Positions 1 through 6,969 are shown, counted from the stretch's first letter. The stretch: DNA of 12,284 nucleotides from Anaeromyxobacter dehalogenans (GCA_020722625.1 DYKK01000064.1:1-12284), one strand, 5' to 3'. Notes: generated by a model from the sequence alone, not told the origin. Numbers and translations: made by a program.

Positions 1-147
1 TCCAAGGTGTTGCGGGATTGGGAGGCTGATTTGGGTCCGTGTGTAACGCTTCTTGAGAACTCTCGATAGAGGAACCGACAGACCCGGTCGTCGGGGTCCG
101 TGGCATGCAACGGACCGCGGCGGCCACCCGAGGGTGGGACAGGTGGG

Positions 148-169
148 CGCGCAACGGATGCGTTGCGCG
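148..169. repeat. Perfect 9-4-9 inverted repeat, possible terminator stem
   Basis: CGCGCAACG (148-156), loop GATG, CGTTGCGCG (161-169) form a perfect 9-bp stem with a 4-nt loop. It lies about 100 bp beyond the stop of the minus-strand membrane-protein gene, where a terminator for the maf-yggS operon would be expected. No T-tract follows on either strand, so it is not a canonical intrinsic terminator. It could be a transcript-stabilising stem or a protein-binding palindrome. The structure is certain; the role is inferred. Confidence 0.45.
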
Positions 170-207
170 GCGGGATGGGTGTGTCGGCCGGCAGGTGGTC
201 GGCGGGA

Positions 208-222
208 GGCCCCGCGGGGGCC
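208..222. repeat. Short GC inverted repeat (6-3-6)
   Basis: GGCCCC, GCG, GGGGCC form a short all-GC stem about 45 bp past the stop of the membrane-protein gene. It may act with the larger stem at 148-169 at the end of the operon transcript. In DNA this GC-rich, such stems also arise by chance. Confidence 0.3.
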
Positions 223-266
223 GGGGGCAGGAGGTTGCCGGCACTGCGCCCTGGCCGCCCCATTCT

Positions 267-2330
267 TCACTCCTTCTCCCCTTCCCGCCCGCTCTCCGGC
301 TCCGGAAGGCCCAGCCGTCGCGACAGCAGCCCCAGGATCTTGTACCCCGCCCATTTCAGCGGCCCCCGGTCCCGGTGCAGGGCGCGCTCCCCCGTGGGCA
401 TCACCAGTTCCCACAGCGCCCGCCGCGCCCCGTCCTCGTCCCCGACCAGGTAGCGGCTCCACGCAACATACAGCGACGCCGTGCTGTGGTGGAAGCCCAT
501 GTCCAGCACCCGATCCAACGCCGCTTCCGCCAGCCGGTATCGCGCGGCCGCAAACCAGATCATCGCGAGGTCGTACAACCCCGACGCCCGGACCTCGCGG
601 TCCGGGTTGCGCGTCCGTTCCAGGGCGGACAGGGCCCGGTGGCGCACCTCCTCCCGAGCCAGGAACTCGCCCCCAAGAACCCGCTCGTATTCCGTCTGGA
701 ACGCCTCGACCCCTCCCCTCGTGTCCAGGCCCATTTGCGCCCAGTACCGCAAGACCCGGGCCTCGTTCTCCCGGCTCCCCGCGCCGCGCCGCAGGAAGAC
801 CTCCGCGACCTCGTCCCGGTACACGAGCATCCACCGGTCCCGATCCCACGTCAACAGCGGAAAGACCGGCGGCGGGAAGACCACGATGTCGAAGCGGTAC
901 TTTTTCCACGCCTCCTCGAGGGCCTCGTCCCGCTCGAAGGGCCGGTGGCTCCGCACGAGGTCGTCCCGCTCCTCCGGCGTGAAGTTCCCTCGCCCGTCCG
1001 TGAAGACCGTGCATTGGGGATAATGTCTGTAGATCAAATATCCGCCCCACCGCGTGAAGTGAAAGATCCGCCCGCGCAACCCCATCCCGGCGATCGCATC
1101 CGAGGCCGCCTCCGGGAACTCCCCGGGCTCGTGGTCGTATGGAAGGAGCCTCACCGCACGGTCCAGGCCCCCTCTCTGCGTCAGGACGGAATACTCGAAC
1201 GAGATCCCCGCCAGGACCCCTCCCGCCGCCACGAGCCCGATCTTCCACCCCATCGAGGCCACCGCGCGACCCACCTGCTCGCGATGAATCATCACCAGCA
1301 GGAAGGCCGCGACCGCGTCCAGATAGACGAACCGGGCGGACTGGACCGCGAGAAGGGCGAGGCCCCCGGTCAGAGCCCACAGGCCCGCGTCCCTCCGGGT
1401 CAGCGCGTCCCGCCAGCCCAGGCGCACCAAGTCCCGGATCACCAGCCCGCCCACCAGGAACAGGAACAGGTACGGGAACGCGCCGCACACCGCGTGGTGC
1501 GCCGTGAACCGCCCCGACAATTCCGGCAAGAAGTAGGCCGCCGGCGGATGCCACTCGGGGATCAGGACCGCACTCTCCTGATACATCGAAAACGCCGTAT
1601 AGACCCCGCGCAGGAACCCCGGCATCGGAAGCATCGGGATCGTGGCGACCGCCAGGCGCGCGGCGTCCGCCCGGAGGTCGCCGAGTCCGACCGCCCTCCC
1701 CTCCCCCGCGCCACCCCTCCCCGCCCACCAGGCCAGGCCCCGACCCAGGAGGAGCGCCAGCGCGCACAGGGGCAACAGCAGGGCCCCGCCCGCATGGAGG
1801 TTGGCCCACAACGCGGCCACCACCCCCATCCTGACCAGGGCCGCCCACCCGAGGCCCGGCGCCAGCAGGTCCGGCAGCAACAGCGCGAAGAAAAAGAAGT
1901 TGAACGCCTCGGGTCGCACGCGAAGCCGGTCCTCGGACAGGACCACGGCCACCACCAGCAACAACGCCGCGACCACCCGCCCCGGGACCTCCCGCCGGAA
2001 CGTGCGGTACCACCCGGCGAACGCCGCCAGGAACAGGGCCGCGTGCAAGGCCCGGATGAACGGGAAGCCCGCGCGCGCCTCGACCTCGTACACCAGGACC
2101 TCGTACAGCCACTGGAACGGAGTCCAGGGCCGGTCCTGGTCCACGGCCGAGAACACGTCGCGGTCCGGGATCGCCCCGTGCGAGGCGATCCACTCGCCGG
2201 CCTTGATGTGCCAGTAGATGTCAATGTCCCAGTTGGGACGATAGCAGTACAGGGTCAACAACCCGAAGACGACGGCCAGGAAGGCTGCCTCGACCGCCGG
2301 CGCCGCCGGTCGTGATGGTCTTGGACTCAA
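267..2330 (-). CDS. Polytopic membrane protein with soluble, possibly TPR-like C-terminal region
   Basis: A 687-residue integral membrane protein of unknown function. The first hydrophobic segment is at residues 14-30, followed by a loop with WDIDIYWHIKAGEWI (34-48), then DVFSA (58-62) and a Trp-rich stretch (WTPFQW, 69-74). This resembles the WWH/GEWI...DxFS loop of many uncharacterised bacterial proteins related in plan to GT-C glycosyltransferases. More hydrophobic stretches lie near 117-132, 142-155, 165-200, 280-297, 316-347 and 361-377. From about 410 the protein is soluble: FTDGRGNF (443-450) and a helical, possibly TPR-like region near 580-670. The TTG start is chosen because it keeps the first membrane segment and no ATG or GTG serves as well; only a weak GGAAG precedes it. 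Third gene of the maf operon, 30 bp after yggS. A lipid-linked glycosyl- or mannosyltransferase role is possible but unproven; no catalytic residue is established. Confidence 0.85.
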   Translation of the reverse strand: MSPRPSRPAAPAVEAAFLAVVFGLLTLYCYRPNWDIDIYWHIKAGEWIASHGAIPDRDVFSAVDQDRPWTPFQWLYEVLVYEVEARAGFPFIRALHAALFLAAFAGWYRTFRREVPGRVVAALLLVVAVVLSEDRLRVRPEAFNFFFFALLLPDLLAPGLGWAALVRMGVVAALWANLHAGGALLLPLCALALLLGRGLAWWAGRGGAGEGRAVGLGDLRADAARLAVATIPMLPMPGFLRGVYTAFSMYQESAVLIPEWHPPAAYFLPELSGRFTAHHAVCGAFPYLFLFLVGGLVIRDLVRLGWRDALTRRDAGLWALTGGLALLAVQSARFVYLDAVAAFLLVMIHREQVGRAVASMGWKIGLVAAGGVLAGISFEYSVLTQRGGLDRAVRLLPYDHEPGEFPEAASDAIAGMGLRGRIFHFTRWGGYLIYRHYPQCTVFTDGRGNFTPEERDDLVRSHRPFERDEALEEAWKKYRFDIVVFPPPVFPLLTWDRDRWMLVYRDEVAEVFLRRGAGSRENEARVLRYWAQMGLDTRGGVEAFQTEYERVLGGEFLAREEVRHRALSALERTRNPDREVRASGLYDLAMIWFAAARYRLAEAALDRVLDMGFHHSTASLYVAWSRYLVGDEDGARRALWELVMPTGERALHRDRGPLKWAGYKILGLLSRRLGLPEPESGREGEKE

Positions 2331-2360
2331 CCCGCTTCCGCCCTCATCCCGGCTCGGCCC

Positions 2361-3077
2361 TCACGCCCTTCCCTTCCGCTCCCCGAACAGCGCGGTCCCG
2401 ACCCGGACCACCGTGGCGCCTTCCTCGATCGCGACCTCGAAGTCGTGGGACATCCCCATCGAGAGCCCGGACAGAACCCCCTCGCCGACCCCGAGGTCGC
2501 GCCTCAGCCGCTCGCGCAGCCCCCGCAGTTCCCGGAAGTGAGGCCGCGACGCCTCCGGGTCTTGCAAGAACGGCGGCACGCACATCAGCCCGACCAGCCG
2601 GAGCCCCGGTTCCTCGAGCACCCGCGCGCACAGGGCCCGAGCCTCCCCCGGCGCGACCCCGGACTTCTGGCGCTCGCCGCCCGTGTTGACCTCCACGAAG
2701 ACCTCCAGCGCTCGCCCGGCGCCGGCCCGGCGTCCCAGTTCCCGCACCAGGGATTCCCGGTCCACGGAGTGCACGCTGTGGACCAGCCCCACGACCGCCT
2801 TGACCTTGTTGGTCTGGAGCCCCCCGATGAAGTGCCACCGCGGGGTCGCGCCCGCCTCCGCGACCTCGCGCGCCTTGTGGACCAGTTCTTGCACGTAGTT
2901 CTCTCCGAAGTCGCGCAGCCCCGCCTCCCAGGCCGCCAGCACGACCTCGGACCCCCACGTCTTCGTCACGCCGATCAGCCCGACCTCGCGCGGGTCCCGC
3001 CCCGCACGCGCGCAGGCCGCCGCGATGCGCTCCCACACCCGCTCCAAGTTCGCGCGGATCTCCTCGGCCCCGATCAC
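2361..3077 (-). CDS. yggS: YggS/PLPBP family pyridoxal-phosphate-binding protein
   Basis: Member of the YggS/PROSC family, single-domain PLP-binding proteins with an alanine-racemase-like fold and no known catalytic activity, which buffer PLP and affect amino-acid and keto-acid balance. Family motifs appear in order: GVTKTW, whose Lys is the expected PLP lysine; FGENYVQE; WHFIGGLQTNK; SVHSVD; a VNTGGE/KSG stretch; GLMCVPP; and the phosphate-binding end SMGMSHDFEVAI...VRVGTALFG. From the GTG at 3077 it has 238 residues, normal for the family. I chose this start because GGAGG sits 5 nt upstream and the protein then begins close to where E. coli YggS does. An in-frame GTG at 3092 would add five residues and overlaps the maf stop as GTGA, so it is a real alternative. 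It lies between maf and the membrane-protein gene and is surely cotranscribed with them. Confidence 0.95.
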   Translation of the reverse strand: MIGAEEIRANLERVWERIAAACARAGRDPREVGLIGVTKTWGSEVVLAAWEAGLRDFGENYVQELVHKAREVAEAGATPRWHFIGGLQTNKVKAVVGLVHSVHSVDRESLVRELGRRAGAGRALEVFVEVNTGGERQKSGVAPGEARALCARVLEEPGLRLVGLMCVPPFLQDPEASRPHFRELRGLRERLRRDLGVGEGVLSGLSMGMSHDFEVAIEEGATVVRVGTALFGERKGRA

Positions 3078-3088
3078 GGTTCCCTCCC

Positions 3089-3748
3089 TCACCCGAACGG
3101 CATGATGTCGTGGGCGCCCATCTCCTCCATCATCTCGATCACCTGGCAGAGCGGCAGGCCGACCACGTTCGTGTACGACCCCTGGATGGAATCCACGAGG
3201 TACGCCCCCACGCCCTGGATCGCGTAGGCCCCCGCCTTGTCCATGGACTCGCCGACGCTCAGGTATTTCTCGATCTCCTGGCGGCTCATCCGCTTGAATC
3301 GCACCACGGTGTGGACTGCCTGGATCCCTTCCTTGGACTTGCGCATGTCCACCAGGCAGAACCCCGTGGTGACCAGGTGCTCCCGCCCCTGGAGCGCCCG
3401 GAGCATCTCCGCCGCCTCCTCGTGGTCCGCGGGCTTGCCCAGGATCCGCCCGTCCAGGACCACCGCGGTGTCCGCTCCCAGGACCCAGCGCAGAGGCGAC
3501 TCCCTCGTCATCCTCCCCCCGAGGTCCACGCGAGCCGCCTCCGACTCCGGGTAGAGGGTCTGCTGGATGCGCTCCACGACCGCCAGCACCTTGCCCCGGG
3601 CCATCCGCTTGACGAAGACCTCCGGGGCCTCGTCCGGGAGGGGCGTCTCGTCCACCTGGGACGGCATCGGCTTCACCGCGAAGCCCGCCGTCTCGAGCAG
3701 TTCCTTGCGCCGCAGCGACGCGGACGCCAGCACCAGTTGTCCGGGCAT
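3089..3748 (-). CDS. maf: Maf-family nucleoside triphosphate pyrophosphatase
   Basis: Maf proteins hydrolyse non-canonical or pyrimidine nucleoside triphosphates to the monophosphate and pyrophosphate, and are linked to septum control. Visible signatures: LASASLRRKELL at the N-terminus (family LASxSxRR), QVDET, a conserved Lys in FVKRMARGK, VLGADTAVVLDGRILGKP, and YAIQGVGAYLVDSIQGSY followed by TNVVGLPL. The Gln of AYAIQG fits the YhdE-like (dTTP/UTP) type rather than the YceF type, by recall of family motifs. At 219 residues it is about 20 longer than usual, owing to an insertion (LYPESEAARVDLGGRMTRES) before the GADT motif. The ATG at 3748 has a strong AGGAGG 5 nt upstream. A TAGAAT -10-like box lies at 3821-3816 on the minus strand, without a convincing -35. 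Its TGA overlaps a possible GTG of yggS (GTGA). Confidence 0.95.
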   Translation of the reverse strand: MPGQLVLASASLRRKELLETAGFAVKPMPSQVDETPLPDEAPEVFVKRMARGKVLAVVERIQQTLYPESEAARVDLGGRMTRESPLRWVLGADTAVVLDGRILGKPADHEEAAEMLRALQGREHLVTTGFCLVDMRKSKEGIQAVHTVVRFKRMSRQEIEKYLSVGESMDKAGAYAIQGVGAYLVDSIQGSYTNVVGLPLCQVIEMMEEMGAHDIMPFG

Positions 3749-3759
3749 CACCACCTCCT

Positions 3760-3779
3760 GGCCTCGGGGGACCGAGGCC
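3760..3779 (-). promoter_or_regulatory. Hairpin abutting the maf ribosome-binding site
   Basis: On the minus strand GGCCTCGG, loop TCCC, CCGAGGCC form a perfect 8-bp stem whose 3' arm ends directly before the AGGAGG of maf (3759-3754). Such a stem in the leader could limit ribosome access or stabilise the 5' end of the operon mRNA. The structure is seen directly; a regulatory role is inferred and no partner antisequestering sequence was found. Confidence 0.4.
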
Positions 3780-3878
3780 CCCCCGCGCCGCCCTTCGCGG
3801 TCACGGCGAGGCGTGATTCTACCGCAACCCGCCCGGCACCCTCCGGCGGCGTTCGCGCGCCACATCGCAAAACGTCTA

Positions 3879-3907
3879 TTGACCCGTCCGGCAACGCGCG
3901 CTACAAG
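3879..3907 (+). promoter_or_regulatory. Sigma70-type promoter for the tyrosine phenol-lyase gene
   Basis: TTGACC (3879-3884) is separated by exactly 17 bp from TACAAG (3902-3907), matching the -35 and -10 consensus at 5 and 4 of 6 positions. It lies in the divergent region, about 70 bp before the lyase ATG, giving a leader of about 60 nt. It is the only good rightward promoter match I see between the divergent genes. Confidence 0.55.
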
Positions 3908-3963
3908 ACCGTGCAATCCAGGCCGGCCCCGCAAGTCGGCCCATCGCGCCGGTGGCTCTTCCG

Positions 3964-3970
3964 AAGGAGG
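3964..3970 (+). promoter_or_regulatory. Strong Shine-Dalgarno of the lyase gene
   Basis: AAGGAGG, extended as AAGGAGGTGA, is a near full-length match to the 16S rRNA 3' end and sits 6 nt from the ATG at 3977. It fixes the start and predicts strong translation, clearly stronger than most other genes here. Confidence 0.8.
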
Positions 3971-3976
3971 TGACCC

Positions 3977-5386
3977 ATGCAGGACGCACGCGATCTCGTC
4001 GAATCCGACATCGGGACGGAGCAACTCGTCGAACCCTACAAGATCAAGATGGTCGAGCCGATCCGCCTCCCGTCCGCGGAGCGGCGCCGGGCCGCCATCC
4101 GGGAGGCCGGCTACAACACGTTCCTGCTCCAGTCCGAGGACGTCTTCATTGACCTCCTGACCGACTCGGGGACCTCGGCCATGTCCGAGGACCAGTGGGC
4201 CGGGCTCATGCTCGGGGACGAGGCGTACGCGGGCAGCAAGAACTTCAAGCATCTCGAACAGGCGGTCCGAGACGTCCTCGGGTATCGGTACGTGGTCCCG
4301 ACCCACCAGGGCCGCGGCGCCGAGCACCTCCTCGCCCGGGTCCTGGTCCGGCCGGGGCAGATCGTCCCGCGGAACATGTACTTCACCACGTCGCGCGCCC
4401 ACGTGGAACTCGCGGGCGGCACCATGGTGGACGTGATCGCCGACGAGGCCCACGACCCCACGAACCGCCACCCCTTCAAGGGGAACGTGGACCTCGCGAA
4501 ACTGGACCGGGTCATCGCCGAACACGGCCGCGACCGCATCGCCTTCGTCAACGTGGAGCTCGACGTGAACATGGCCGGCGGCCAGCCCGTGTCCCTGCAA
4601 AACCTGCGCGCGGTCGCCGAGTTCCTGAAGCCCCACGGGATCCCCATCGTGCTCGACGCCACCCGCTCGTCCGAGAATGCCTATTTCATCCGAGAGCGCG
4701 AGGACGGCCAGGTGGGGCGCGACATCCAGGCCATCCTGCGCGACCTGTGCGCGTGTTCCGTCGCGTGCGCCTACTCGGCGAAGAAGGACTGCCTGGTCAA
4801 CATCGGGGGCTTCATCGCCACGAACGACGAGCGCATCTACGAGGGGTGTCGCAGCCTCGTCGTGGTGTACGAGGGGCTCCACACGTACGGCGGCATGGCG
4901 GGCCGCGACATGGAGGCCGTGGCCCGCGGCCTGCGCGAGGGCACCGACCCCGACTACCTGCGCGCCCGCATCTCGCAGGTCCGCTACCTGGGCCAGCGCC
5001 TCCTGCGCGCGGGCGTCCCCATCGTGGAGCCCGTGGGAGGCCACGCCGTCTTTCTGGACGCGGTCCGCTTCCTCCCCCACATCCCGCGCGAGCAGTTCCC
5101 GGCCCAGGCCCTGGCCGCGGCCCTGTACGAGGTTTCCGGCGTCCGCGCCATGGAGCGCGGCGCGGTGTCCAAGGGGCGGGACAAGGTGACGGGCGAAAAC
5201 GTCTTCCCGAAACTCGAACTCGTGCGCCTGACCATCCCGCGCCGCGTCTATACCCAGTCCCACATGGACTTCGTGGCCGACGCGGTGGTCCGCTGCTACC
5301 AGAATCGTGATAACATCCGTGGCCTGCGGATGGTGTACGAACCGCCGGCCTTGCGGTTCTTCCAGGCCCGGTTCGAGCCCATCTGA
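3977..5386 (+). CDS. tpl: Tyrosine phenol-lyase (beta-tyrosinase), PLP-dependent
   Basis: Cytosolic PLP enzyme predicted to split L-tyrosine into phenol, pyruvate and ammonia. It aligns without apparent gaps to Citrobacter freundii tyrosine phenol-lyase after a 13-residue N-terminal extension, so every key residue falls at the Citrobacter number plus 13: Phe49, Thr62, Tyr84 (general acid/base), Arg113, Thr137, Asn198, Asp227, Arg230, Lys270 (PLP Schiff base, in SAKKD), Arg394 (AMERG), Arg417 and Phe461-Phe462. Cation-site Glu82 and Asn275 are also kept. Thr137 and Arg394 contact the phenol hydroxyl; in tryptophanase the MERG position reads VEIG. Citrobacter Met288 is replaced by Leu301. Length 469 versus 456 is normal. 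It has its own promoter and a very strong ribosome-binding site, diverges from maf, and is followed after 90 bp by the FHA-GGDEF gene. Automatic annotation may call it tryptophanase; the residues argue against that. Confidence 0.93.
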   Translation: MQDARDLVESDIGTEQLVEPYKIKMVEPIRLPSAERRRAAIREAGYNTFLLQSEDVFIDLLTDSGTSAMSEDQWAGLMLGDEAYAGSKNFKHLEQAVRDVLGYRYVVPTHQGRGAEHLLARVLVRPGQIVPRNMYFTTSRAHVELAGGTMVDVIADEAHDPTNRHPFKGNVDLAKLDRVIAEHGRDRIAFVNVELDVNMAGGQPVSLQNLRAVAEFLKPHGIPIVLDATRSSENAYFIREREDGQVGRDIQAILRDLCACSVACAYSAKKDCLVNIGGFIATNDERIYEGCRSLVVVYEGLHTYGGMAGRDMEAVARGLREGTDPDYLRARISQVRYLGQRLLRAGVPIVEPVGGHAVFLDAVRFLPHIPREQFPAQALAAALYEVSGVRAMERGAVSKGRDKVTGENVFPKLELVRLTIPRRVYTQSHMDFVADAVVRCYQNRDNIRGLRMVYEPPALRFFQARFEPI

Positions 5387-5476
5387 CGCGGCCGCCTGGG
5401 TACCCTAAACTTTTCCCGCGGCCGGTCCGATGACCCTTTCGGGGTTCTTGCAACCTGGGGATGGGGGACGTCCCGG

Positions 5477-6376
5477 ATGGCGAACGAGGCGAAGCACGAC
5501 CAGCGAGCCACGAGGGTCACGAGCGTCCGATCCCTCCTCCAGGGGGTCTCGCTCGGGACGGAGTGTCTCGTCGTGATTTACGGCGCCAACATCGGGCGCA
5601 AGTACGAGATGTTCGAGGACACGATCACCATCGGCCGCGACCCCGAGAACACGATCGTCCTGCCGTCCGACTCGGTGTCGCGCAAGCACGCCCGCATCGA
5701 GCGCTACCAGGAACAGCGATTCATCACGGACCTGAACAGCACGAACGGGACCTACGTGAACGACCAGCCGGTCCGCCCGCGCGCCCGGCTGGACAGCGGC
5801 GTCCACATCAAGATCGGTGACACGATCTTCAAGTACCTGATGGGGGACCACGTCGAGGCCGCCTACTTCGAGGAAATCTATCGGATGATGGTCACGGACG
5901 GCCTGACCCAGATCGCGAACAAGAGGGCCCTCACGGACTTCCTCGACAAGGAGGTCGCCCGCGCCCGTCGTTACGGGCGCAACCTGGCCGTCCTGATGCT
6001 CGACCTCGACCACTTCAAGCTGGTCAACGACCAGTACGGCCACCTCACCGGAGACGTGGTTCTGCGCGAGGTCGCGGCGGTCATCCGGCAGCGCATCCGG
6101 CGCGAGGAGTTGTTCGCCCGCTACGGAGGCGAGGAATTCGTGGTCGTCCTGCCCGAAACGGACGCGCGCGGGGCCCTGGAGTTCGCCGAGACCCTGCGCA
6201 AGATGGTCGAGGCGAAGGTGATCACGTTCGAGGGTCAGGACATCCGGATCACGGTGAGCATCGGCGTGGCGCAGTTCGATCCGGCGGGTCACGCGACCCC
6301 CGAGGACCTGATCAAGGCTGCGGACCAGAACCTGTACACGGCCAAGAGCCGGGGGAGGAACTGCGTCCATGGCTGA
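5477..6376 (+). CDS. FHA-GGDEF diguanylate cyclase
   Basis: A 299-residue soluble protein that should make c-di-GMP from two GTP. Residues about 30-120 are an FHA phosphothreonine-binding domain: Gly53-Arg54 (IGRD), Ser68-Arg69...His71 (SRKHA), Asn90-Gly91 (LNSTNGTYVN). A helical linker leads to a GGDEF domain from about 138 (TDGLTQIANKRA) with Asp176 for metal, Asn184 and Asp193 for guanine, and GGEEF at 217-221, an active-site form. The inhibitory I-site, RxxD in classical enzymes, reads Arg208-Arg-Glu-Glu211, so product inhibition may be altered. The first 25 residues are a basic, disordered-looking tail with Thr12 and Thr15. The order matches Bdellovibrio DgcB, in which the FHA domain binds its own phosphorylated tail; whether that occurs here is inference. 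The ATG is preceded by GGGGGA, 8 nt away. The downstream PilZ gene overlaps it by 8 bp, so the two are coupled. Confidence 0.95.
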   Translation: MANEAKHDQRATRVTSVRSLLQGVSLGTECLVVIYGANIGRKYEMFEDTITIGRDPENTIVLPSDSVSRKHARIERYQEQRFITDLNSTNGTYVNDQPVRPRARLDSGVHIKIGDTIFKYLMGDHVEAAYFEEIYRMMVTDGLTQIANKRALTDFLDKEVARARRYGRNLAVLMLDLDHFKLVNDQYGHLTGDVVLREVAAVIRQRIRREELFARYGGEEFVVVLPETDARGALEFAETLRKMVEAKVITFEGQDIRITVSIGVAQFDPAGHATPEDLIKAADQNLYTAKSRGRNCVHG

Positions 6377-6944
6377 CGGGACGCCACCGGCGGGAACCAC
6401 GGGAGCGGGAGGGGAACTCCGGGTCGGGGGGTTCTTCGATGCCCTGCGGACGCGCCGCGAACTCCGGGAACAGGCCTCTCGGCCGCTCCACCGGGGCGAC
6501 CCGGTCCTGACCGCCCGCCTGAGGGAGGTCGAGGCCTATGTCGAGGTGTTCCTGAAGACACTCGCTCCCCGGCGACCGGTCTTCCGCCTCCTGGAACATC
6601 CGGCGGACCCCCAGACGCCCACGAAGGTGGAGCTGGTCTTCGAGGACGCGGTCCAGTTCTACGAGGCCCTGACCCTGAGTTTCAGCAAGGGGGGGCTCTT
6701 CATCAAGACCGAGTCGCTCTTGCCCATTGATTCCCTGCTCACCCTCGCGGTCCGTCTGACCGCCGACAACGTCGAATTCACGGTCTCGGCCAAGGTGATC
6801 TGGATCAACCCCCGCGAGTCCCAGGGGCGCCCCGTGGGCATGGGCGTGAAGTTCTACAAGCTGTCGTCCATCCAGCGCCAGGTCCTCGACGACTTCATGG
6901 CCGGGGACCTGCCCGCGCAGTCGCTTGTGCACCTGTCGGAGTGA
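6369..6944 (+). CDS. PilZ-like domain protein (Myxococcus paralogous type)
   Basis: A 191-residue cytosolic protein whose second half (about 85-177) is a PilZ-like beta-barrel. Seen are FSKGGLFIKT (105-114), matching the (N/D)xSxGGxF turn, then IDSLLTLAVRLT, AKVIWINPR (141-149) and GRPVGMGVKFYKLSSIQ (153-169), typical of the PilZ-like family expanded in Myxococcus. The N-terminal RxxxR that grips c-di-GMP is not in its usual place: the segment before the barrel reads KVELVFEDAV, and the only RxxxR-like pair is Arg29...Arg33, some 75 residues earlier. Direct c-di-GMP binding is therefore doubtful; it may act through protein contacts. Residues 1-80 are helical and not recognised. ATG 6369 overlaps the cyclase stop by 8 bp and has GGAGG 10 nt upstream. 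It converges with the outer-membrane protein gene across 25 bp, with no clear terminator. Confidence 0.85.
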   Translation: MADGTPPAGTTGAGGELRVGGFFDALRTRRELREQASRPLHRGDPVLTARLREVEAYVEVFLKTLAPRRPVFRLLEHPADPQTPTKVELVFEDAVQFYEALTLSFSKGGLFIKTESLLPIDSLLTLAVRLTADNVEFTVSAKVIWINPRESQGRPVGMGVKFYKLSSIQRQVLDDFMAGDLPAQSLVHLSE

Positions 6945-6969
6945 CCTTCCCGACCGTCCTTCCGGGTCC

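Larger units (their letters stand above)
1..266. other. Left intergenic stretch, no supported gene
   Basis: No reading frame here looks like a protein: those that cross it are Pro/Arg/Gly-rich and are the antisense image of the membrane-protein gene that ends at 267. The stretch holds two GC-rich inverted repeats (148-169 and 208-222) downstream of that gene's stop. The first 140 bases have slightly more balanced composition, but I see no tRNA, convincing promoter or gene end. It is most likely the 3' flank of the minus-strand operon plus upstream sequence of whatever lies to the left. Confidence 0.6.

Noticed and set aside
105..2315. 736-residue open frame on the plus strand
   Set aside because: Arg/Pro/Gln/His-rich with no domain motif; it is the antisense image of the membrane-protein gene (267-2330), which has clear hydrophobic segments and family-like motifs.
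3749..5263. Extension of maf upstream to 5263 on the minus strand
   Set aside because: The added 500 residues lie antisense to the tyrosine phenol-lyase and contain no Maf-like sequence; the ATG at 3748 has a strong Shine-Dalgarno and begins with the family's LASAS motif.
3977..5386. Annotation as tryptophanase
   Set aside because: Arg394 and Thr137, FF at 461-462 and gapless colinearity with tyrosine phenol-lyase; tryptophanase has VEIG at the MERG position and extra residues in the region after THQGRGAE.
5387..5476. Terminator or promoter between the lyase and the FHA-GGDEF gene
   Set aside because: Only a 4-bp ACCC/GGGT stem with a weak T-rich tail near 5434-5450 and a loopless GGGACGTCCC palindrome at 5465-5474; neither is convincing, so cotranscription cannot be excluded.
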